Below are positions 1 through 7,999 of a stretch of DNA of 64,000 nucleotides, in pieces. A program made the translations under genes and the position numbers. Under the pieces are notes generated by a model. The model was not told the origin of the DNA, ran no database searches, and saw nothing but the letters and a program-made list of their open reading frames with translations. The stretch's first letter is position 1, and every line of letters begins with the position of its first letter. The DNA comes from JABFRJ01 sp031379035 (GTDB lineage: Bacteria > Pseudomonadota > Alphaproteobacteria > Rhizobiales > Hyphomicrobiaceae), in assembly GCA_031379035.1 (NCBI GenBank), contig JANNEU010000329.1, positions 13,850-77,849 of the forward strand. Direction: 5' to 3'.

Positions 1-1
1 C

Positions 2-1258
2 GAAGACGACGCGCTGTTCGAAGCCATCAAGAAGTACGAAGCCAAAAGCGGAATCAAAATTGAGCTCTCGCAGTACCCGATCCAGGACATGATCCCGAAG
101 ACGGTGGCAGCACTTGATTCAGGCACCCCGCCCGACGTTGCCTACGCCGACACGTACGACTTCCAGACCGCCGGCAAGTGGGCCTCCGAAGGCAAGCTTG
201 AGGATTTGTCGAGCATCATCGAGCCGATGAAAGGCGACTTTGCAGCCAACACGCTGTCGACCGCGTTTTTGATCAACGAGAAAACCAAGAAGAAGGCCTA
301 CTACGCCTTCCCGCTCAAGCAGCAGACGATCCACATTCAATACTGGTCGGACATGCTGGCAGAGTCGGGCTTCAAGGAATCGGACATCCCGAAAACCTGG
401 AAGGAATACTGGAGCTTCTGGTGCGATAAGGCCCAGCCCGGCCTGCGCGCAAAATCTGGCAAGCGCGACTTCGGCATCGGCAACCCGATGGGCGTCGACA
501 GCACCGACAGCTTCTACTCGTTCTTGACCTTCATGGACGCCTACAACGTCAAGCTCGTCGACGATGACGGCAAGCTGCTGTTGGACGATCCCAAGGTCAA
601 GGCAGGCCTCGTCAGCGCGATGACGGATTACACGCAGATCTACTCCAAGGGCTGCACACCGCCGTCCTCGACCACGTGGAAAGATCCCGACAACAACGTC
701 GCCTTCCATAACAAGACGACAATCATGACCCACAACGCGACGATCTCGATCGCCGCCAAGTGGCTCGATGACAGCAACACAGCAACTCTGACCGACGAAC
801 AGCGTGCGACCGCAAAAAAGAACTACTATGAATTGATCCGCACCGCTGCGTTCCCCAACAAGCCCGATGGTACGCCGATGCAGTATCGCGCGGCCGTCAA
901 AGTCGGGGTCGTGTTCGAGCAAGCCAAGAACAAGGCGCGCGCCAAAGAGTTCGTCGCGTTCCTCATGCAGGATGAAAACCTGCAGCCTTATGTCGAAGGC
1001 GCACTCGGACGCTGGTTCCCGGTCAAGTCGAAACTCCAGAAGTCTGCGTTCTGGGATGGCGACGTGCATCGCAAAACAGTGCGCGACCAGTTCGCCAATG
1101 GCACAGTCAACTTCGAGCTGACGAAGAACTACAAGTTCACCACCGTCAACAATGAGAACGTCTGGGCTAAGGCGATGAACCGCGTCCTCAACGAAAAGAT
1201 CCCTGTCGATCAAGCCATCGACGAGATGATCAAACGCATCAAGGAAATCGCGGGCTGA
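2..1258 (+). CDS. ABC transporter extracellular solute-binding protein, carbohydrate type (5' truncated)
   Basis: Periplasmic substrate-binding component of an ABC importer, family 1 (MalE/UgpB-like). The frame is open from the window edge, so the start codon and signal peptide lie upstream; about 418 residues are visible. Family-like features are a beta-strand then 'SQYPIQDMIPKTVAALDSG' near the visible N-terminus, the 'PDVAYADTYD' segment and a C-terminal amphipathic helix rich in Lys and Ile. The two downstream permeases (2245-3977) are of the matching MalF/MalG class, so they are probably its partners, although a small membrane protein gene intervenes. No ATPase gene for this system lies in the window. 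The substrate cannot be told; sugar, polyol or glycerol-phosphate would be normal. Confidence 0.87.
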   Translation, partial: EDDALFEAIKKYEAKSGIKIELSQYPIQDMIPKTVAALDSGTPPDVAYADTYDFQTAGKWASEGKLEDLSSIIEPMKGDFAANTLSTAFLINEKTKKKAYYAFPLKQQTIHIQYWSDMLAESGFKESDIPKTWKEYWSFWCDKAQPGLRAKSGKRDFGIGNPMGVDSTDSFYSFLTFMDAYNVKLVDDDGKLLLDDPKVKAGLVSAMTDYTQIYSKGCTPPSSTTWKDPDNNVAFHNKTTIMTHNATISIAAKWLDDSNTATLTDEQRATAKKNYYELIRTAAFPNKPDGTPMQYRAAVKVGVVFEQAKNKARAKEFVAFLMQDENLQPYVEGALGRWFPVKSKLQKSAFWDGDVHRKTVRDQFANGTVNFELTKNYKFTTVNNENVWAKAMNRVLNEKIPVDQAIDEMIKRIKEIAG

Positions 1259-1262
1259 TAGA

Positions 1263-1302
1263 GTCCTTCTCCCCACGAGCGAGAGCACGTGGGGAGAAGG
1301 AC
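1263..1302. repeat. Perfect 15-bp inverted repeat after the binding-protein gene
   Basis: The arms 1263-1277 and 1288-1302 are exact reverse complements (GTCCTTCTCCCCACG and its complement) around a 10-nt loop. It begins 5 bp after the stop codon and has no T-run. It could act as an mRNA 3'-stabilising stem between binding protein and downstream genes, or be a dispersed palindromic repeat. Confidence 0.85.
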
Positions 1303-1315
1303 GCCTCTGTCGCAG

Positions 1316-1411
1316 GTTGGGTCAAGCTTCGGTGCGATAGCGCCGACGCGCGACCCAACATTTTTGTTTGGAGCAAGCCGTGTTGGGTCGTGCTGTAGCG
1401 CTTGATCCAAC
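1316..1411. repeat. Nested inverted repeats, about 96 bp
   Basis: Outer arms 1316-1327 (GTTGGGTCAAGC) and 1400-1411 pair with one G:T position. Inner arms 1348-1360 (GCGCGACCCAACA) and 1381-1393 pair with one G:T position. The core GTTGGGTC thus occurs twice directly and once inverted. Together with the preceding hairpin it fills almost all of the gap 1259-1432. It looks like a small non-autonomous palindromic element (REP/MITE-like) rather than a terminator. Confidence 0.7.
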
Positions 1412-1432
1412 TTAAATGTCGCGAGCCCGCCC

Positions 1433-2065
1433 GTGACCGCCGAGCCACCCAAGGCCTCACAGCCGCCAACCCGCAACACGGGTGCGCTAGGTCTGCCGTC
1501 GGGCAGCATCCGCGCAATTCTTACTTTAATGACCGTCGGTTTCATCACTATTCAGACCGCGCGTGGCGTTCACGTCGGGCTCTTGTGGTTTGAAAGTCTG
1601 ATGATCGTGCTGGCGCACTATTTCGCTTCGCGCCGCTTGGTGCAGATGCCGCGCGAACTTCGCCAACGCCTACAAGCCGAAGGCGTGCTTGAAGCCGAGC
1701 CGAACCCGCTTTATCTGCCGCGCTACACGCTCCGCATCTTCATCATCGGCGCGTTCGTGGCGCTCGCTGCCTACCTTGCTCGTAACGGTCGGCTGTTGGA
1801 CCCCGTTGCGCTGCCGATCTTTATTGCCGTTGGTGCCTACTTCCTCGGTATTCTGTTTTACTCGTTTATGGAGTGGTGGAAACGTGGCAAGCCAAAGACG
1901 CCTGGGGCAACCCGCTTCGATGATATCCGCGCCGTGCTAACGCTTGCCGCCATGGCGCTCGTCATCGTCCTCCAACTGACCGGTTGGCAAAGCCTGATCC
2001 CTTACGGCCAAAAGCTTGAGGCCCTGCCGTTGGCGCTGATGTTGTTTTATTTCGGTTCGCGGTAG
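1433..2065 (+). CDS. Small integral membrane protein of unknown function
   Basis: A 210-residue protein that I do not recognise. It has about four to five hydrophobic helices (roughly residues 30-50, 98-118, 125-145, 167-185 and 193-208). Two segments resemble each other: 'GSIRAILTLMTVGFI' (about 25-39) and 'DDIRAVLTLAAMALV' (about 162-176), both entering a membrane helix, which suggests an internal duplication of a short charged-then-hydrophobic module. The start is a GTG with no strong Shine-Dalgarno sequence, so the N-terminus is uncertain. It sits between a binding protein and two permeases of a sugar-type ABC transporter, which suggests an accessory role, but nothing in the sequence proves that. 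Confidence 0.65.
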   Translation: MTAEPPKASQPPTRNTGALGLPSGSIRAILTLMTVGFITIQTARGVHVGLLWFESLMIVLAHYFASRRLVQMPRELRQRLQAEGVLEAEPNPLYLPRYTLRIFIIGAFVALAAYLARNGRLLDPVALPIFIAVGAYFLGILFYSFMEWWKRGKPKTPGATRFDDIRAVLTLAAMALVIVLQLTGWQSLIPYGQKLEALPLALMLFYFGSR

Positions 2066-2210
2066 TGTCGCGATGACAGCGTTCGCCGGTCTTGGTCGAA
2101 GGGATTGTACGAACGTCATGACAGATCATCACACGGGCTGCGTCGCCGAATTGCCACTGCCAATTTTAGCCAATCTGCGCTAGCGTCCCTGAAATATCAC
2201 GTCCTACCGC

Positions 2211-2240
2211 CCCGAGTTTGTCCCGAGTTTGTCCCGAGTC
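2211..2240 (+). repeat. 11-bp tandem repeat upstream of a permease start
   Basis: The unit CCCGAGTTTGT occurs at 2211-2221 and 2222-2232, followed by a partial third copy at 2233-2240. It ends 4 bp before the ATG at 2245, in the place where a ribosome binding site would be. Copy-number change here would move the spacing of translation signals. Confidence 0.85.
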
Positions 2241-2244
2241 CATC

Positions 2245-3126
2245 ATGACCGTCGCAACCATTGACCAGATCAAGCCACCACCGACCATCGCGGCGGAGGC
2301 ATCCGCCAACGGCCGCGATGATGCGCAGCGATGGGGGCTGGTGATGGTCTTGCCCTACATCCTCATCTTTATCTTTTTCGTGCTCTACCCAGTGCTCTAT
2401 GCGTTCTGGACCGCACGCAAGCCGGAGAGCTACGTCAAGCTCGCCTCCGATCCGATTTATCTGCGCACGATCATCAACACGCTGATTTTCATTCTCGTTG
2501 CCATCAACGTCAAAATGTTTATCGCCTTGCTGCTATCGGGCTTTTTCACCACCGCCCGATGGTGGGTGAAATCGCTGATGGCGATCTTCATCCTGCCCTG
2601 GGCGCTGCCATCGATTCCGACCATTCTGTCGTTCCGCTTCATGCTGAACCCCGAGTGGGGCATTATCAACCAACAGATCTTCCGGTTGACCGGTGCCGAC
2701 GGTCCCAACTGGCTGAATGACCCCAGCTTGGCGTTGGGTCTCTCGATGCTGGTGCACATCTGGAAGTCGCTGCCATTCTGGACCTTGATCCTGCTCTCCG
2801 GCCGGCTCGCCATCTCGAAAGATCTCTACGAAGCCGCCGCGGTCGATGGCGGCAATGGTTGGCATCTGTTCCGCCACATTACGTGGCCGTCCATGCAGCA
2901 GCTGTATTTCACCTGCCTCATCCTCTCAATGATCTGGACCCTTGGCGATTTCAACAGCGTGTATCTGCTGACCGGCGGCGGCCCCGCCGATCTCACTCAT
3001 GTGTTGGCCACCCTCGGCGTGCGGTATCTCCGCTACGACCAGATCGAGCAGTCGATGGCCGCCATCGTCACCGCGCTGCCGCTCGTGCTGCCGCTTGTGT
3101 ACATTCTCATGCGGAGGCTCAAGTGA
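2245..3126 (+). CDS. ABC sugar-type permease (MalF/UgpA class)
   Basis: A 293-residue inner-membrane permease with about six transmembrane helices. It carries the binding-protein-dependent transport loop 'KDLYEAAAVDGGNGWHLFRH' (EAA motif, the contact with the ATPase) at about residues 190-210. I chose the ATG at 2245 because the longer frame begins at a TTG inside the 11-bp tandem repeat. The stop codon overlaps the start of the second permease by one base, so the two are translationally coupled. With the upstream binding protein it forms an importer of the carbohydrate uptake-1 type; the ATP-binding subunit must be encoded elsewhere. Confidence 0.88.
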   Translation: MTVATIDQIKPPPTIAAEASANGRDDAQRWGLVMVLPYILIFIFFVLYPVLYAFWTARKPESYVKLASDPIYLRTIINTLIFILVAINVKMFIALLLSGFFTTARWWVKSLMAIFILPWALPSIPTILSFRFMLNPEWGIINQQIFRLTGADGPNWLNDPSLALGLSMLVHIWKSLPFWTLILLSGRLAISKDLYEAAAVDGGNGWHLFRHITWPSMQQLYFTCLILSMIWTLGDFNSVYLLTGGGPADLTHVLATLGVRYLRYDQIEQSMAAIVTALPLVLPLVYILMRRLK

Positions 3127-3977
3127 TGCGGATGCCAACTCTCCGTGGCATCGCCACCGACGCCAAGTTGCTGTTGATCGGCATCCCGGTCTTCTTGTGG
3201 ACGATCATTCCCATCTACCACATGGTTCTGTTCGCCATCTCGTCCAAGGACTCTGCGTTCTCTGGCCGTCTCTGGCCGGCGCAACCGACGCTGAAGAATT
3301 TTGAAACCGTGTTTAAGCAGCAGCATCACTACCTGGACCATTTCTGGCAGCAGATGTGGAACTCGACCGTCATTGCCGTCTCAACCGGCGTGCTGACCTT
3401 GGTCATCGCCACGTTCGCGGCATTCGCGATCAGCCGCCTCAAGGTGCGCGGCGGCGGTATCGTGATGAACCTGGCGCTGTTCACCTATTTCATTCCGGCC
3501 GCCTTCCTTGCGGTGCCCATGTACCGGACCATGGGGCTCTACGGGCTGCTTAATCATCAGTCCGCACTGATCATCGCCATGGTGACATTGGCGTCGCCGT
3601 ACGCGATCTGGGTGTTCAAGCAGGCGTCCGACAAGCTGCCCGTCGAGCTGGACGAAGCAGCCTACATTGATGGGGCCTCGCCATTGCAGCTATTTCGGCT
3701 CGTTTACTTGCCGCTGATGCTGCCCTCTCTCGTCGCCGTCGGCATCTATGCCATTCTCCTGGCCTGGAACGAGTACCTCTATGCCTTCTTGCTGCTCTCT
3801 AAAGACACGGACGTGACCTTGGGCGTGGGCCTCGGCAACTTCATCTCCGCCGATGACAGCCCCTGGGAACTGCTGATGGCCACCGGCCTCGTCTACGCCA
3901 TGCCCCCGGCGGCGATTTACTACACATTCCGGAAGTATATGGTCAGCGGCCTCACCGCCGGCGCGACGAAAGGCTGA
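3126..3977 (+). CDS. ABC sugar-type permease (MalG/UgpE class)
   Basis: A 283-residue second permease, the heterodimer partner of the preceding one. It has six predicted membrane helices, the first at about residues 12-35. The EAA loop reads 'ELDEAAYIDGASPLQLFR' at about residues 177-194. The start overlaps the previous stop (TGATG). A longer open frame reading back to 2859 overlaps the first permease out of frame and is not used. The C-terminus 'RKYMVSGLTAGATKG' is typical of MalG-class proteins. Confidence 0.9.
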   Translation: MRMPTLRGIATDAKLLLIGIPVFLWTIIPIYHMVLFAISSKDSAFSGRLWPAQPTLKNFETVFKQQHHYLDHFWQQMWNSTVIAVSTGVLTLVIATFAAFAISRLKVRGGGIVMNLALFTYFIPAAFLAVPMYRTMGLYGLLNHQSALIIAMVTLASPYAIWVFKQASDKLPVELDEAAYIDGASPLQLFRLVYLPLMLPSLVAVGIYAILLAWNEYLYAFLLLSKDTDVTLGVGLGNFISADDSPWELLMATGLVYAMPPAAIYYTFRKYMVSGLTAGATKG

Positions 3978-4002
3978 CGGAGCGAGATCGGATCATCGTC
4001 CC

Positions 4003-4794
4003 ATGATGCAAAGCGCCGACATGCAGCGCACAGCCGAGCTCCTCTGGGCGTGCTGGCAAGAGGGAAGAGTCATTGAGGCTTTGCCGGCGCAGGGCCGGCC
4101 GTCATCGCGTGCCGAGGGGTATGCGGCGCAGGCAGAGTTCGACCGCTTGTCCAACACGACGCGGGTGGGCTGGAAGATCGCCGCGACCAGTGCCGCGGGC
4201 CAGCGTCATATCGGCGTCGACGGGCCGCTGATGGGCCGAATTTTTGCTGCACGCGTTCACAAGCCGGGCGCGGTCGTATCCCTCGTCAACAATCGCATGC
4301 GCGTGGCTGAGCCGGAATTTGCCTTCCGCTTCGGTCGCACGCTCGCGCCCCGTTCGGCTCTATACTCGGTCGACGAAGTGATGGCGGCCGTCGAGAGCCT
4401 GCATCTGGCGCTGGAACTGCCAGACAGCCGGTTCAACGATTTCGCGGCTGTTGGTGGTCCGGCGCTGATGGCCGACAATGCCTGCGCCCACGAATTGGTG
4501 CTCGGCGATGCCGTGAGCGTGGACTGGCGAGCTGTCGACTTATCTTGCCATTCGGTCAGGGCGCAGGTCGAAGGCCGCTATGAACGATCAGGATCTGGAG
4601 CCAACGTTCTTGGCGACCCTCGAGTGGCGTTGGCGTGGAGCGTCAACGAACTCAGCGCGCTGGGTATCGCCATGGCGGCCGGCGAATTCGTCACCACTGG
4701 CACTTCGGTGGTGCCTTTGGAGCTGATGCCGTGGGATCGTGTGAGCGCAGATTTCGGCCCGCTTGGAAGTATTGCGGTAGCGGTTGGTGCGTAG
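4003..4794 (+). CDS. 2-keto-4-pentenoate hydratase / FAH-fold enzyme
   Basis: A 263-residue cytosolic enzyme of the fumarylacetoacetate hydrolase fold, MhpD/HpcG-like. This family hydrates or decarboxylates 2-oxo acids such as 2-hydroxypenta-2,4-dienoate with a divalent metal. Visible hallmarks are 'GWKIAATSAAGQRHIGVDGP' (about 52-71), the metal-ligand type stretch 'AEPEFAFRFGR' (about 103-113), 'ALELPDSRF' and the late 'GTSVVPLELMPWDRV'. It starts 25 bp after the permease gene on the same strand and may be part of that operon. Without dioxygenase or aldolase neighbours the true substrate is open. Confidence 0.82.
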   Translation: MMQSADMQRTAELLWACWQEGRVIEALPAQGRPSSRAEGYAAQAEFDRLSNTTRVGWKIAATSAAGQRHIGVDGPLMGRIFAARVHKPGAVVSLVNNRMRVAEPEFAFRFGRTLAPRSALYSVDEVMAAVESLHLALELPDSRFNDFAAVGGPALMADNACAHELVLGDAVSVDWRAVDLSCHSVRAQVEGRYERSGSGANVLGDPRVALAWSVNELSALGIAMAAGEFVTTGTSVVPLELMPWDRVSADFGPLGSIAVAVGA

Positions 4795-4823
4795 CTGGCA
4801 AGCATGTCTCAACCGGGCCAGTC

Positions 4824-5513
4824 TTATAAAACAGGGCCCGCGCGGCCAAGTTTTGCCGCCACGAAGGTGAGCAATGCCGGGTCTGCAAAATCCGCCGCGC
4901 TCATCTCCGCGCCCGCCGCTGTCAAATCCGCATGGCGGACGCTGGTTCGGATGCCAGCCGTGGCTATGCCGGCAGCCGTTGCCGACTGCACACCAGCCCG
5001 CGAATCCTCGAACGCCACCGAAACCTCAGGCTTCGCGCCGATCAACCGCATGCCTTCCAGATAGGGCAGCGGATGCGGCTTGCCATGTGCGAGCTCGTCG
5101 CCGATCACCAGCGCCTTGAAGCGATGCCAGATCCCAAGCCGCGACAAAACCATTTCCGCATTGAGCCGCGGCGCGTTCGTGACCGCCGCCATCAGAACGC
5201 CCTCGCGGTCGGCCCAATCGAGCAGGGTCATCAGCCCGGGGGTCGGCCTCATGTTGCTGGCCGCCAGTGTGCGGAAAGCCATTTCCTTCTCAGCCATAAG
5301 TGCGACCTGGCGTGGTATTGGCAGTTGCCCCAGAAATCGCTCCTGGATCGACGCCATCGAGAACCCCTGGAGCTCCTTGATGAAACGCGCGTGGTCGAAC
5401 GTGTGCCCGAGCGGACCGAAGACTGTGTTAAACGCCTGCAAATGCAAGTCATCCGTATCGGCCAGCGTGCCGTCGATATCGAACAGCAGTGCGGAGCCGG
5501 GTTTCGAAGGCAT
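4824..5513 (-). CDS. HAD-superfamily phosphatase (subfamily IA, beta-phosphoglucomutase/Gph-like)
   Basis: A 229-residue soluble hydrolase. All four HAD motifs are present: motif I 'DIDGTLADTD' with the nucleophile and general-acid aspartates (about 12-21), motif II Thr in 'VTNAPR' (about 112), motif III Lys in 'GKPHPLPY' (about 143), and motif IV 'FEDSRAG' (about 166). The helical cap between motifs I and II is that of phosphoglycolate phosphatases and phosphoglucomutases. It converges with the hydratase gene (29-bp gap) and is co-directional with the upstream aminotransferase, cyclase and sulfatase genes. The natural substrate cannot be predicted. Confidence 0.9.
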   Translation of the reverse strand: MPSKPGSALLFDIDGTLADTDDLHLQAFNTVFGPLGHTFDHARFIKELQGFSMASIQERFLGQLPIPRQVALMAEKEMAFRTLAASNMRPTPGLMTLLDWADREGVLMAAVTNAPRLNAEMVLSRLGIWHRFKALVIGDELAHGKPHPLPYLEGMRLIGAKPEVSVAFEDSRAGVQSATAAGIATAGIRTSVRHADLTAAGAEMSAADFADPALLTFVAAKLGRAGPVL

Positions 5514-5586
5514 GTGATGTTGCTCCCATATTGCCTTCCGAATGGTCGTTCACGCTTTTGCGGGCGACAATCTATGCCCCTACTCC

Positions 5587-6768
5587 TCACGCCTTCTTGA
5601 GATCCAGCAGCAGCGTCCCGATCCGCTCCATGGCTTTGCGAATGTTGTCGGTCGAATTGGCATAGCTGAAGCGCACATAGCCTTCGCCATGAATGCCGAA
5701 ACTGGTGCCAGCCACGGTCGCCACGCCCGCCTTCTCCAGCATCGCATTCTGCAACTCGCGCGCAGAAAGACCCGTGCCGGTGATGTTGGGGAACGCATAG
5801 AACGCGCCGCCCGGGTTTACGCATGTCACGCCCGGCAGTTGGTTCAACAGCCCGACAATCACCCGCCGTCGCTCGTCGAACGCCTTCACCATCGTATGCA
5901 CGGCGTCTTGCGGGCCTTCCAGTGCAGCAATCCCTGCGTACTGCGTCGGTGCATTCACGCAGCTGTGGCAGTTCACATTGAGCCGCACGACTTTCTCAAC
6001 CAGATCCTTCGGCCAGATGGAGAAGCCCAAACGCCAGCCCGTCATCGCATACGTCTTCGACCAGCCGTCCAGAATGATCAGCCGATCACGGATCTCCGGG
6101 AAACGCAGGAAGCTCACATGCTCCGCGCCGTCGTAGAGCATCTGCGAATAGATCTCGTCGGCCATGATGGCGACGTTGGGGTGCTTGGCGAGCCCCGCGA
6201 CCAACTTGCGAATTTCGCTTTCCGGCACGGCACCGCCCGTGGGATTGCCCGGCGTGTTGAGAATGATGAGCGATGTCTTCGGCGTGATGCCGGCGAGCAC
6301 TTCTTCGGCCGAGAACGCAAAACCATTCGCTTCCTTCAGCGCAATCGGCACCGCGGTTGCGCCTGTGTACTGGATCATGCTGCGGTAGATGGGGAACCCG
6401 GGATCGGGGTACATGATCTCTGCACCTGGGGTGCCGAACATTAGGATGGCAAAGAACATCGTTGGCTTGCCACCCGGCATGATCACCACGGTGCCCGGAT
6501 CGACGTCGACGTTGTGGCGCTTATGCAGGTCTTTGGCGACTGCTTCACGCAATGGCAAAATACCATTAGCCGGTGTGTAACCGTGGTGGCCGTCGCGCAG
6601 GGCTTTGATGGCTGCTTCAACGATATGCTGTGGTGTTTTGAAATCTGGCTGGCCGATGCCGAGATTGATAATGTCTTTGCCCGTTGCCGCTAGATCGGCT
6701 GCCCGCGCTAACACCTCAAAGGCGGTTTCAGTACCCAGGCGATTAAGGCTGTCTGCAAGATGGAGCAT
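5587..6768 (-). CDS. Class I/II pyridoxal-phosphate aminotransferase
   Basis: A 393-residue PLP enzyme of fold type I. The N-terminal 'INLGIGQPDFKTP' loop, 'YTPANGILPLREAVA', 'IILNTPGNPTGG' and the PLP-binding lysine in 'LDGWSKTYAMTGWR' (about residue 235) identify the AspC/alanine aminotransferase group. The ATG at 6768 is preferred over an upstream in-frame ATG (6834), because homologues begin close to the 'LADSLNRLG' segment and the extra 22 residues are Arg/Ser-rich. It lies 73 bp upstream of the HAD gene on the same strand. Substrate specificity is unresolved. Confidence 0.9.
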   Translation of the reverse strand: MLHLADSLNRLGTETAFEVLARAADLAATGKDIINLGIGQPDFKTPQHIVEAAIKALRDGHHGYTPANGILPLREAVAKDLHKRHNVDVDPGTVVIMPGGKPTMFFAILMFGTPGAEIMYPDPGFPIYRSMIQYTGATAVPIALKEANGFAFSAEEVLAGITPKTSLIILNTPGNPTGGAVPESEIRKLVAGLAKHPNVAIMADEIYSQMLYDGAEHVSFLRFPEIRDRLIILDGWSKTYAMTGWRLGFSIWPKDLVEKVVRLNVNCHSCVNAPTQYAGIAALEGPQDAVHTMVKAFDERRRVIVGLLNQLPGVTCVNPGGAFYAFPNITGTGLSARELQNAMLEKAGVATVAGTSFGIHGEGYVRFSYANSTDNIRKAMERIGTLLLDLKKA

Positions 6769-6884
6769 GGCGCGGGTCCGGCTGTTGGAGCATGTGCGAG
6801 CACTATCGCCGAACCGCTCGCGGTGTAAAGCCAACGGCGCGCCTCTCGACGCGCCGCGAATGGAGTTGAGCCCAGATGCGTCAG

Positions 6885-7829
6885 CTAACGGATTGCCACC
6901 GGGTTGATGATTGCCTGCACAGCGCCGGTGATCTTGGACTGGCCGAGCACGAACAGGAACTCCCAGGCCTTGTCGGCGACAAGCTGATCTGTGTTCATGT
7001 TTTCGAGGATATAGATGCCGTTCTTGGGCAACAGGATCTGGTGGATTTCAAACACACCTACGCCCTTCTCGAACGGGATCACTTCCAGCGCCCACTGGTC
7101 AGCGCCAACGGCGACGATTTCCTTGGAGACCAGATACTCAGCGCCTTCCTTGCCAAGTCCGGGTTCACCCGCGAGGAACGCTTTCGGGTCCTTGGTGGCG
7201 ACGGATTGATAGCCCGTGTGGAAGAGCACGATATCGCCCTTCTTGATCTCGATGGCCTGACGCTTCAGCGCGTCGTCGATTTCCTTCTTGTTGAAGGGGG
7301 TGCCGGCAGCCACCGGGTTCTGGTTGAACACCGCCGTCATATCGAGCACAACACCGCGTGCCACGAGCGGCGGCACCTTCTCGATGCCGAACTTCTTCAA
7401 GCCATCGGCCGCTGCGAAGTCGGCGGCCTTCGTGCAATTGTAATAGACGTTATCGATGCCGATGTGGCCAAGGCCATCAAGCTGCGAGCCAACCCCTACC
7501 CAGCCGGTGATGATGTCATCATTGTACGTTGTCTTGGTCGGTCCCAGCGAGCCGCCGCCCTGTTGCCCGGGCTGCACGATTGTTACGTTGAACGTGCGTG
7601 GCGGGAAAGCTGGCGACTTTGAATTGGTTTCAACGCCCAACGAATAAGTCTTGCCGGTCTTGATCAGTTTGGCGGCTTCCAGCACGGCGGCGGGTGACAA
7701 CAGATTGGCCGCGCCGATCTCGTCGTTGGGGCCATATTTGGACTTGCACCACGACTGGGCGTCTTGTGCGGTGGCTGGCAGCGCGAGGCCGGCTAGCAGT
7801 GACGCAGCGAGGTAAAGAGTCGTTTTCAT
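6885..7829 (-). CDS. Secreted cyclase-family hydrolase (kynurenine-formamidase-like fold)
   Basis: A 314-residue protein with a clear Sec signal peptide, 'MKTTLYLAASLLAGLALPATAQ', presumably cleaved after about residue 21. The mature part belongs to the cyclase family (PF04199 type). It contains 'SQLDGLGHIG' (about residues 115-124) in the place of the usual HxGTHxD metal site, so the ligand pattern is a variant, and 'GDIVLFHTGYQS' further on. Members hydrolyse amides or lactones with a divalent metal; the substrate here is unknown. The periplasmic location separates it from the tryptophan-pathway enzyme KynB. Confidence 0.83.
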   Translation of the reverse strand: MKTTLYLAASLLAGLALPATAQDAQSWCKSKYGPNDEIGAANLLSPAAVLEAAKLIKTGKTYSLGVETNSKSPAFPPRTFNVTIVQPGQQGGGSLGPTKTTYNDDIITGWVGVGSQLDGLGHIGIDNVYYNCTKAADFAAADGLKKFGIEKVPPLVARGVVLDMTAVFNQNPVAAGTPFNKKEIDDALKRQAIEIKKGDIVLFHTGYQSVATKDPKAFLAGEPGLGKEGAEYLVSKEIVAVGADQWALEVIPFEKGVGVFEIHQILLPKNGIYILENMNTDQLVADKAWEFLFVLGQSKITGAVQAIINPVAIR

Positions 7830-7999
7830 GAAAGTTCCTCCGGAAAACGTTTCTTATGACGGCGATGCCGGCCCAGGGTGCCGGGCCGCACGCCGATGCA
7901 GTGTAGGCGTGTATTTTCGCTGCCCGCAATCACGGAATGATGAATTGAGCGAATAGGAGGAGGCCCCGACGCGCATGGCAGGGGCGGCTGGGCGAACGC

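Noticed and set aside
119..1288. 389-codon open frame antisense to the binding-protein gene
   Set aside because: It mirrors the GC-rich third-position bias of the real gene, has no family resemblance and runs into the hairpin.
2859..3125. N-terminal extension of the second permease
   Set aside because: It overlaps the first permease out of frame and lacks membrane helices; the TGATG overlap gives a normal start.
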